Origin: Harmothoe impar
Lineage: Eukaryota > Annelida > Polychaeta > Phyllodocida > Polynoidae
Assembly: GCA_947462335.1 (NCBI GenBank)
Contig: OX381713.1
Span: 24,482,381 to 24,546,380 of the forward strand
Length of the DNA stretch: 64,000 nt
Direction: 5' to 3'
Positions within the stretch are counted from its first letter, which is position 1; the number at the start of each line of letters is the position of its first letter. Made by a program: the position numbers and the translations under genes. The notes under the pieces are model-generated. The model saw only the letters and a list, made by a program, of their open reading frames with translations, searched no databases and had not been told where the DNA came from. Below are positions 36,001 to 48,000 of the stretch, piece after piece.

Positions 36001-39000
36001 GTCAAGAAGAGAATATCCAGATGCACCACCAATGACCAACCCCCCACCACCTCCAAGAAGGAAAAGGGCAGCCACCAGAACCAAATTCTCTAAAATCCAA
36101 ACCAAGATACCATTCAACAGAGATGACCCACCAAAATCAATTGACAGACCAAAACCAGTGATCAGAGGTATCTTAAAAGAAACCACCCATTATGTGTTCT
36201 GTCATTGTGAAAGGGAATACTGTGAAGAGTATCCAGAAAACTGTTTTACCCCGGTTGAGACCAACAGGATTGCACAGATGGTGAAAACCACACCTCGTGA
36301 ACCACCACACAGTGCATCAGAAAATCAGTTGGAAGAAAAACTGCATAAAATTGCTTCAATCACCAAGGTAGTCAGATTTGCAGAAGAACAGCTGGATATG
36401 GAGGAAGAACAGGACAGAGACATTTGTGTTGTCACCACACGTTCAAAAGCAAAACGGTCGGTTGCAGAGGATACAAGGTCTAATGACCACCCTCAGCAAT
36501 TAGGCCTAAAAGCCAAAAAGAACAAAGTGTCAACCAAATCCTCTTCCCCTACTAAATCCCCCATTTCAACACCCAGCACACCCACAGCCAATTTGCAGAA
36601 GCACTCAGACAGAGCAGGTACTGCACAGAAGGCTCACAAAAGCAAATCTGACCCCCATCCCAAAAGAACAAAGGCCGCCTCCACCAGCACAAACAGAGGA
36701 GCAGCCAGTTCAAAGGAGCAGACAGTCAACACAGACATAGCAGTTGAACAACCAAAGAAACAGACAAAGACCAGACCTGCACCAAAATCTCCTGAAGCAA
36801 TCCAGGCAGAGAAAGATAAAGAAAGGCTGGCACAGCATATAATGGAATTAGACCAGATGTTAGACCAAATCCCAGACAGTTCAATCAACTCCACACTGTT
36901 GAAAGAAGAACAAAGGAAGGACACTGGACTAATACCCATTATAGACTACCTAGAGAAAGGTGACCTACCTGTAAAAAGCACTGAAGCAACAAGGATTAGG
37001 AATAATGCTCAGCATTACCTACTCCTAGACAACATTCTAGTACACATATCCCCTACATCATGGAGAAAAACAGACACAGTACCACTACAAGTTGTAGTCC
37101 CAAAAACTTGGGTTGAAAACATACTGCAACACTTCCATGACTCACCAATGGCAGGCCATGTAGGTACTTCAAAAATGATGTCTTCTCTCATACCTAGGGT
37201 ATATTGGAAATCTATGATGGCTGATGCCAATCAGTATGTGTCAACATGTGACACTTGCCTAAAAGCAAAAAGGGCAGTGCACACCCACAAAACACCAATG
37301 ACTGTAAGGGACTATATGCCAACCCCCATGAAGCACCTGAACTTAGATGCTGTGGGACCACTCCCAGAAACAGCCAGGAAAAACAAACACATACAAGTTT
37401 GCATAGATTATTCAACTAGATATGTCATAGCATATGCCACAAAGGATCTCACAGCAGAAACCACACAACATGAGTTCTACAAGAACGTCATATGTCAGCA
37501 AGGTGTACCAACTTCAGTTCAAACTGACAATGGCACCTGCTACACAGGCAGCAATTTTAAGAAACTGATGAACACCCAGAAGATAAGACACGACCTGTCA
37601 AGTCCATATAGACCACAATCAAATGGATTAGTGGAAAGATTCAATGCCAGTATAGGAACAGCATTAAGGACTTTCTGTTCTCAGAATCAGAAAACGTGGG
37701 ACCTGTATATAGAATCAATTACATTTGCATTGAACAACACAGAGTCCCAGACAACAGGTTACACACCATTCTTCCTACTTCATGGCAGAAACCCTCAAAC
37801 CATTGTAGAAACTGCCCTAAACATAGAGGAAGAAATCAAAACAGTAGCAGAGCATGTATCTGGAATGATACTGTCTCAAGATGAGTCTAGAAGAAAGGCA
37901 ATAGACAGAGTCAAAAAGCTACAACAAGGAAGGAAGTCAAGATATGACAAAAAGCTTACACCACAAGCTATACTTCCACTAGATATTGTATATATCAACA
38001 TTCCCAGAATTCTGTTGACAACAGATTCAAAGAAGCTTCAACCCCTATTCATGGGACCATATGTTGTTGCAGAAAGACCAACCCCAACCAGCGCAAGGTT
38101 GAAGAACCTATCAAATAACCTACTAGTCCCCAGACCAGTACATATTGATAGGCTCAAAAAGGTCACCACACTGAGGAAAAATGAGTTTGCACACAGACTC
38201 ATTCCCCACACCTCAAAGTTTATCCACAGGATAACAAGGGATAAATCCCAAATCACACTCACCAAAGAGTCAGTTGGTCTAAACCAAATAGTACCCAGAC
38301 CAGCCCACCACAAGGTGAAAAGAAACTCCAGGCAAGGGAGAATATCTAAGTAAATTACTTTTATATATTGACATGATCATATGGAATATCTATACCCACA
38401 GACTATGAATAATAGTCAAATAAGTATATACACTCTATATGAAGGAAATTAAATTTCCAACAACTGTCCAAATCAAGAATGATAAGTAGGAATTTTCATA
38501 TCAGCATAGGATATGAACCCACACAAAGGACAGAAAAGACAATATACACTATATAGGTTACAAAACAATGTGCACACAAAGTAGAATCAAAGGACAGATT
38601 ACTACAGGGTTGAAGTCTGAAACCCAAAAGGCTACACACAAAAAGCCAAAAGAGACTACCTAAAGGGATTAGCAACCCAAGCTTGAAGAAACCACAATTA
38701 TCATACTTTTGCATCAAAGGCTAGCATCCTTGAAAGAATGCAACAATGGAAATGTTTGAACCTAAATCCTGTAAAGTACATGAAACAGAGCGTGCTATGC
38801 CAAGAGACTACTGTCTAGACACACCCTTACCCTTCAAAGGACCCACACACCTGCCAGGGCATTCAAACCCCCACAGATGCAGGTAGTCCACACTAATTAC
38901 CCCAGACATAATTACCCCAGTCAGACAAGCTAACACTGATGGCAGTTAACAGCCACCAGGGAAACAAAGCCAGGCCCTCAATGGATGAGGGTAGGGTGGG

Positions 39001-42000
39001 CTACATAAGAGGCCCTGACTCCATAGCCAACTCACCAGTTCTACTCCTGCAGCAGTCAGGTACACACCAGCTGGTCCTAGCCATACCAGTTCTCCTATAG
39101 CAGGAGGGACTCTGTCAGAAAGCAGACCATACCCACTCTACAATATCATACCCAGTTACTACAATCTTGGGAAAGGACTCTAGCACAGATTGGACATTAA
39201 GCCAACACTAGCTTGATCATGGAAAAAGGTACAGTTCAAACACTACATTGATTATTATATTACTATTGGGACCAACCAGGATTTCTGCTCTCAAAACTAT
39301 GTACACAGAGGCAGCGCCAAGTGGATACTTCACATAAGCAAAAAGGATAGCTCACAAAATCAGCAAACCAATTTAAACCTAAGTATATTGCAAAAAACAC
39401 TAGTAGAATTCTTATTAAGACATAGAATATATTTTATATTTCAGGCATGCTAAAGCCAATCCTACTACTAGTGATGATGGCCACTTCTCAAGCCATCACA
39501 TATGTGCCCACCGTTAGACAGAACGTTGGAGCCATATATGAGCCATTACCTGAACCATTGGTCAATGGGCACGATACCACAACCATGATATTGGCAATAC
39601 CATACCATATACCTGCTCCACCAGAGACCGAAACCAAAATACTGGACCAGGTTATGGCACTAACATTTCCTACCTTGCATGACGACAGTTCTACCAGTCA
39701 GATATTACAGCAGGCAAGGGAACTAGATCTGTTAATAGACATAACAGACAAGGAAATTAACTCTACCTTAGCATCCATCCATTTGTTCCTATCAAATCCA
39801 ATTAACAGTCAAGGAAGGTACAGAAGAGCACCACTTGGGTTCCTAGCCCCACTCTTCAGAGGAGCAATAGGTCTTGCCACACTAGATGACGTCAAAGAGG
39901 TCATGGACCAGATAAAGAACATAGACGGCATTCTAGAAGCTTTTTCCAAGCAAGACAAAGAAGCAGCTATATTAATTGATAAGGTCACCCAACGCCAAGA
40001 CAAATTTGTCAAGGCATATGTTAAGGATAAAAGTATGCTAGACCAAACCATGAACACTCTAGGCCAAAATATGAATTTATGGGCTCAAAATATGACCACA
40101 TCTCTGAACACTTATGCAAATCACGAGCACACACAAAGAAGGAAGATCCAAATTTTAACTGATGCACTCACCATTATTGTAGCAAGAATGAACTATCTGC
40201 AAGCATTGCAGCGCACCACATCAGCACTCAGGATGCTATCAGCAGGCATTATGACTGCTGACATAGTACCACCAGCTGAACTAACGGAGCATCTGAATGA
40301 TCTGGACATGACACTCAGAATACACTCACCAGGATCAAAGGTCGCCATAACTGACCTTGACTACTATTATTCCCAAAGAATGATATCCTACACCTATTCG
40401 GAACGGCACATATACATCCACCTGGATATCATTGTAGCATCCACTGTCTCCACCTTCAGAGTATTTCAACTGGTAACTACACCAGTACCAATCAACACCA
40501 AGGAGACACCTACAAAGGGAGTAACCCAATTAATTACTGATGTCAAATTTTTGGCTATCTCTGAAGATGGTTCACTATTTATTGAACTAACAAATGCAGA
40601 TATGCTAACCTGTCCAGGAACTAAGATCAAAATTTGTACCAAAACTAGCCCGAGAATCCATAGACATGTACCTACATGCACAGTAGCAATTTATTTGAAC
40701 CAAGCTCAGCAAGTCAAGGAAATGTGCCAATTTACTATCTCACCCTTGAAGAGACCTATCTCACACGCTGTAGCCATTTCACAAGATGAATATCTAGTGA
40801 CCACAAATTCTCCCACCTACACAGTTACGTGTCATGGGAAACCAGCTACTACTCACAAAGCACCATCACACTCAATCATAGGTGTACCATGCCTATGTAC
40901 AGTGAACATAGATCACTATTCACTACCAAATTCTAGGTTGCCATGCAACACTACAATTTCATTTCACTATGCTTTGGAGACTATAAACCTACCTTTTCTC
41001 GCGGCTCTAAATGAAATCAAAGAAATTGGACCAGACTCCAAGGCAAATCTGCCACCTTTTCCAAAGGTCAACCTATCCAGGACACTGGATATGTTAAGAA
41101 AATCAAGTAATATTGATGAATCAACATTACTAGACCTAAACCCATTCGCAAAAACCCTGCTAGATGATGCCTCCAGCCTGGCTAAGCCACTGGAAAATAG
41201 ACTAATAGAGTCCTATCTATACAAATTTGCACGGCATCCAGCAGCATCTATCATACCAATGATACTTTCGGTTATAGCTACAATTTTGGCCACCTACACC
41301 CTATTCAAAATGCACAGAGGATCCACACTACTAGCTTATATGCCAACTGCAAAAGCATATAGATTTGTCACAGAGAAGCCTATGGAGAAAGCCTTCGAAA
41401 CCCTATACAAGAAGGACACCACCACGGCACAAATAGAACAGGGCCCCACCCCTATTCTAACTATCCATGAGACCCATACCCTTATCATAGCCATACTATT
41501 CACACTCACCATTTACTCAGCCTACAGGCTGACCAAATATCTAAAGAGTATGGCAACCAAGCACTGTGGAAAGGGAAAGGTCACAAAGAGGACAAATCCC
41601 ACAGTAGTACTAAAAGTCTACAAAGGAGACACCAACTTCTCCTTCCCCTTGCGTCCAGTGCCACATGAGTTTGATACAATTATAAAAGCTTCAGCCCCAA
41701 CATACAGAGATATGATTATCAAAATGTACCCTCTCCCAAGACTAGTATTTGAATGGAATGGACCAGTAGTAATTACTACAAAGAAAGGAGAGACCGCATA
41801 TTTACTGCCAGAAACTATCAATCTACCATGGCGTGCCAGGTTCAGCATAATACCAGCGCTCAGGGAACCCAATCTAGATTTTGCCATGTTACTACAAAAC
41901 GACATTTCACCCCAGCCCGTTACCATGGATACCCATGAGTCAAAGCTGGAAAACATCATAATTGACGACCAAAGAGAGAGCACCAATACATTCAAAAATG

Positions 42001-45000
42001 AACTCACCATACTCACCCAACCACCTACAGCTGTAACTAGTGAGAAAGTACATGGGGAAGAATAACACAATTATACAGGAGTGAGATTGACCAAAACTTT
42101 TGTGAAAAGTTGGTTGGCCCTGAAAAGGACCGTTTATATTGACATTTATAGATGCCACCCACTAGTTGTTATAGTCCCCCCATCCCAAGGCCTCCCAGGA
42201 CTCGGCCAACTCGGCAGCGGCAGGAGATCCAATCCACGTATCTTCACTGAAGAGCCACTCGTTCTCCTCCCTCCACTGGACAAAACGTGCCTCCAAAGTA
42301 GACAAAGCATGCTCAGCGCTGTCTGCAGCATCACCTGTCACCGTGTATGCACATAGGCCGACAGCCAATAGGAAGTCCCAGATGACCCCATCATTTCTGG
42401 TGAAAAGCAGTCGCGGGTCATATCCATCCAGATCACGTAGGGCCTGAGCCAACAGCTCCAGAGATGCCGCCCTGCGCATGGAAATCCCGCCAGCACCAAG
42501 GAAGTACCAGCCGTGATGACGGCACACCAAAACATCACCAAAACTGGCAATGTCGTGCCGGACTTTATGCAACCATCGCGTCCTTACTGAGTCATACCGA
42601 CTCAAAATACTCCTAAAAGGAGTACCAGGAGTCAGCCCCTCCAAGGTGTTTTGATCACCTAACCACAGGTCTAAGGCCTGCATGTCACCCTCCAGCCAGG
42701 CCTCAGGGAGATATGCAAGTACCTCAGGTACAGCCTCCAACTCGTCCTCCAAAATTGCCATATGCGCCATACTGTGTTATCTCAAGGGTACTCAAGGAAT
42801 AAGTGATCCTACTGTGGTCTACACAGCCATTATAACCCCTCCCCACCCCCCAAATGACACTGTTCACCCTCTGAAGTGATCCCCTCACTTCAGGTGACAA
42901 CTCCATGAGAAGGCACATGATCTGCTCACCAAAAGGTGTCAACCACCGGTGTCACCGCGGCACACGACGCATCTTGCGTCGCATGACACAATAAGCCTCA
43001 AGGTGCCACTCAAAAAATCTGCTCAAGGTGCAAAATTTTCAAACTCTCACAATCCCAAGGTCAAAGCAAGGTCTCAGTGTGTGTCAGTAGTATCAGGGAA
43101 TCAATTTTAGGGTATCCCAAAATGAAACAGCCAATTTTTGAAAAATTGAAGTTTTTACAAAAACAATTGCGTACTCTTAACCATGTCAAACTTGCTCAAA
43201 CATGCATTTATATGTATGAAATTGTATTATTACAATCTAGATTGCTAATCAAACATGTTTGTATATAACACTGTATTTGCACTGTATTTTACACTGTATA
43301 CCTTTGTATTATGTAAGACTATTTACAGAAAAACATGAAGCAAAAAGGGAGATAGTCCGCTGACTAACCCTAGGATACTACACAAAAGGCTTAAATCTCA
43401 CAGCAGCGGCCCACTGCAAAGACATTTCTGATCAAAGTGTAGATCCACAAGTTGCAAATTGCCAACACCAAGAATCTTGTAAGATTCAACTATCATTGCA
43501 GAAACAAGATACCGAGTCATTTTTATGACATTATGAACACTTACCCTCCACCGGATAAGGACAAAATATCTTCATAAAAAGGACTGTATTTGTACATACA
43601 AACTTACAAACTTAAGTAATGCAAAATGTCAGATGACACAATTATGAACACTTATCCGCCACCGGACAAGCACATAACTATGCATAAAATGTACATTACT
43701 GATTGCTATATCACGCAAATCCAAAGATAAGCGCTATCTAGAAATAAGAAAACAAACTTCAAGCCGGTTGGCCTACTTTTATATAAAAGTGGCCTTGGTT
43801 TTTTTGGTATCAAACAAAAAAGTTTGTAAAAGATTATCATAAGATTTTGCATAATTTGCATTATACTCTGTATATTTGTATTCACATGTGAACATGGATA
43901 TATCAAAATCCACTCAGTTCCACAAAGCACCTATTTCACCAAAGACAGCCTATTACTTGATAACACATTTTTCATCATGTTTTAGAATTAAGACAAAGAT
44001 GTACCATGCTGTGTATATAATTCAAACAATGATTTGAAAAGTGTCAGATAAAGACACAATGTATTACTACACTGTATAATATGTGATTAAGAAAGTACCA
44101 AATTGGTACAAAGAAGGTTTACATACCTTATAGTTAAGATTACACTGTATATAATGTAGATGACTAGCCAAGCACAAAACCAAAAATTCTCCCCAGACCT
44201 TTGGTATTTACATACTCTCACATCATCTATATTACAAAAAAAGTGTACTTCACTACAAAAAAAAAAAAAATCAAAAACAAAAGGTAAATTCTATTTGCCA
44301 CCAAAAATTGTGGATAAAATTCCAAAATTCACCCCAAATTTTTAGATGGAATGACAACTGACGGAGAGTTGTCCTTTTTCCCGAGGGGGAGGCACCTGTC
44401 AGGTATGACCGGCGAGCCCGGCGAGCCCGGCGCTGCGGGCGCCCGCGTGTTCAAGCCGACGGCGGGAGACGCTACTCCCGCCGCCGGCACACGCAGGCGC
44501 GCGCCGGCCCGCATAGGCGGCGCTCCAGTCGGCACTCCCGCCGCCGCCAGGCGACGCTCATCCCGCACATTGTTTCCCACAGACCAGCATAAGGGTCACC
44601 CCTTTGATGTACACTAACAGGGGTAGACAAACTATGGAGGGGTATTGTGTGACTGTCTCTCTGACTGTTACAACCCTCCAATCACTGTCAACTGACACTA
44701 ACACTCAAGATGCCATGCTGGTAGCCTGGCCCCCTTAAATAGGGTCAGGTCCCAGCACTGGGCATCTCCATCCTCACTCTACACTTGGACACCACAGAGC
44801 AAGGACCTCTCCACTGACTGAGAACAAGGCTATAGGCTATGCCCTACTAGGCCCAACTATCAGACATGGTGTAGGACCCCCTTGGCTCTAGTCCAGTACT
44901 AACCTCAGGGTTATTAGGTATATTTACCAAGACCTATATTATTGTGTGGATAGGTGTAACTGAGTGGAACCTACTTGTACTTACTGTACTGTTGCTGTCA

Positions 45001-48000
45001 ACTTGTAATAAATACCAACTATACTACAAGACCTCAAGACTTGGTCAACTTACCTCATATCATATTAAAGGGATCTCCCAACTAAGGGGATTCCTTGTAT
45101 GACAATATGTACTTCTGCCCTAAATCAGCCGTTTTTAGTCTACTACTTCTAGCCCCTACTCCATGCAGTAGCTTGTACTATGGGGGTAGACCCCTAAATT
45201 CGACATGGTGACATGGCCTTTTCTTAAAATCGACATGTGACATGAGGCCTAGGGCCTAGTGACATGCGACATGAGGCTTAAAAAGATAGTGACAGGGGAC
45301 ATGAACATTTCTTAAAATCGACATGGGACATGGGCATTTTTAAGCGACATAGACATGCGACATGGCCATTTCTTAAAATCAACATGCGACATGGGGACCC
45401 CCCCCATCTATACCCCCTAGATGGCTGGGAGAAACTGCCTTTCTGCATAACACATACAAACCAAATACTGGGTATAAGTCAGATGTGGATACACGTGAGT
45501 ATAGCTGAGTAAAGTGTACCCCTTATGCCATATCTATTACATGCCATCTGGTTTTCTCCCTGGCTGATCTGCAGAAGCTGGTTCTTGGAGGACTGCGGCT
45601 GTACCGAGTAAAGCATCTGGAACCAGCGATCTTGGAGATGACTCAGCAACTTCTGGATGACCTTGATGCCAGACAAGGTCAACCCACAGACGTCAAGGAC
45701 AACATCCAACGGGTCATGGTCAACCTAGACTTCATGTCAGTGAGTAGTACATGACAGTAGACCTAAAAGTGACATGGACATGATTATTTTTTAACATGGC
45801 CTAAATCTGAATTGCCTGAAAATAAAGGCTCCTACAGACCGGCCTACAGATCTCTGTCGGTGACCATTTCAGCCTATGAAATATAGCCCCAGTAAGATAA
45901 CATTAGGCCTATGTAATATAGGCTACATTGTAGGCCTTGATCTAGTATAATTAAAGTGCATATATACCCAGTAAACAAAAAAAGCTTTATATACACCATT
46001 ATAAAACGCTTCTCTTTAACTCTTCATTATGGCAAAACGTTATATAACATTAAAAACTTTAGTTTAACGTAAAACAACGTTAGCTGGTTAGCTGGGTGAC
46101 ACCCATGTTGTACTAGTACTGGCGGCACGTATCCATTCATGTTATCCGGTCCGTCACCTAGTGTGCGCTTTACGTACTACAACGCACCATCTATACTCAC
46201 TGCAGAGGGCGCTACGGGAGCAACGTAGGCCCTACGTGGGGACAAAATCAGTGCACACTGCAGAAAACTCACACTACACGGCAAATAATATATCTTTATG
46301 ACAACTAAATGACAGAAAACAGCTGATAACGTGTATCAGTGCAATAAGGAGCAATATTTTGTTGATATGAGTATAAAATAAAACTTTTACACTGACAAAA
46401 GCAAACGAATTTGCCTAGCACACCTTTTCTCTGACAATTCTGTATATATTATGAACCCTGTTGTCCGCCCTGCTCAAGTAGCTTTGCGCAGTGGCAATAC
46501 CGTAGCCAATGAGGTTCATCCGAGGCGCGGTTATTGCTAGTTGAAAACTATACCCAATACCCCGCGGTGTCGTCCTGAAATATGGATCGGCGCTCGCAAT
46601 TTTTGACATCTCCCACGGGAGATGACATTAAAACAAAGAATATCTGCCCTAGGCCTCTCCATGTACACTGAGATGTACGCCTCAGGCGCGCTTCCTCCTT
46701 AGTGCATAAGAGACTACTGGAACAGAACATTTCTGCAATGAGTGTGGGTGCTCTGAAAATACAATATAATAAATACTAATACTATAATATGCTTGTGTTG
46801 AGCAGAATCAGAACATGTTGACCTCCTCCTTTGTCTTTGGCCATCCCAAAGTGCATTTTGTAGTCAGGCCCTATGGGGAAAAAAGGAAATTTAAAAGGAT
46901 ACACCGGTATCCGACCTAGGCTACATTAGATTTTTATATCATGCCAATTGGCCAATCTGAAAACCCCTTGATCTACTTTTTGGCCACATCGTTTATTGAA
47001 TAACACAGTTAAACAAATAAAACAAGTAGGCTTATCTTCCCTATTAAATGAAGAATTGGTCGAAAGTGCATGCTCCATCTAGGTCTATAGAAACCAAATT
47101 TAAAAACCTGCTTGTGTTTAAATATTTTAATTTTTTTAAACAACACAAAAATAAAATTTTCCTCGATATATTGTTAGATGTGTGGTAGTCACATAGCCCC
47201 AGACGATGCCACGCTGTTCACCCACACGGAGGCTGAGACGCTGCCACTGCTGTCTCCTACCGGTCGGGGGTGGGAACTAGACGTGGCCCCCTGGCTGCGG
47301 CTACTCCCTCACCCCGTGGTGGCTGCTCTACACAATATTGACAGGAAGAATGCCAGCATATTTGAGCCTGTCATCGCAGAAAGGAAGGTATGTCATATTG
47401 CATGTATCTAAGCCCTACTCTTATATTCATTTTCATCATTTAGGCCTATATAAAATACACGCGAGAAAACGGCGCTTTTTTAAAAAGAGTTTCCCAGCTA
47501 GCAAAAAAGAAAGACAACAAGTCAATTCAACTTTAATGTAATGTTATGTTGATAATAGATTAGATTAACGAAAGGAAACAAAAGTTGACTGTTGTAAAAG
47601 TGGACCGTTGATTGCAGGTAAATTACACATCAATTAAGGTTGATTAAACATTGGTTTACTGTACAAAGAAAAGGCTTCGCTCACCCTAAACAATATCGGT
47701 TGCATTTAATAGTTACAAAGAACGTTGATTCACATTTAAACGTTTATCCTGCCAACGTTGGTAGTGGATCCCAGAATGACTCATCGCCCTTACCTGAAGT
47801 ATACATACATTTTCCATATATATGGGCCTCCTTAGGTATATATTACACGTACACATTGTAGCAAACATTATTTAACGTTGATCTGCACGGGGGGCACGGG
47901 AGGTGTATACGGCCCAATATTGTCTTTACATCATCTTATAATTTGAGCTATCCTCTCCAATAGGCTGGTTACAACCACGATGAGCCCCGCCTGGATTGTA

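Larger units (their letters stand above)
30764..45104 (+). mobile_element. Complete 14.3-kb env-bearing Ty3-like LTR retroelement
   Basis: Bounded by two 708-bp LTRs that look identical by eye, each TGTCA...TGACA, with a 4-bp target duplication ATAT at 30760-30763 and 45105-45108. Internal order: primer site, gag, frameshift signal, pol (protease-RT-RNase H-integrase), env, an antisense ORF, purine tract. Integrase after RNase H is the Ty3/gypsy and retrovirus order. The insertion is in P450 intron 1, in the same orientation as the gene. At over 14 kb it is about twice the usual Ty3 length, from a long pol linker, the env gene and 3.5 kb of apparently non-coding or antisense DNA. Intact frames and matching LTRs indicate a recent and possibly mobile copy. 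Confidence 0.95.
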
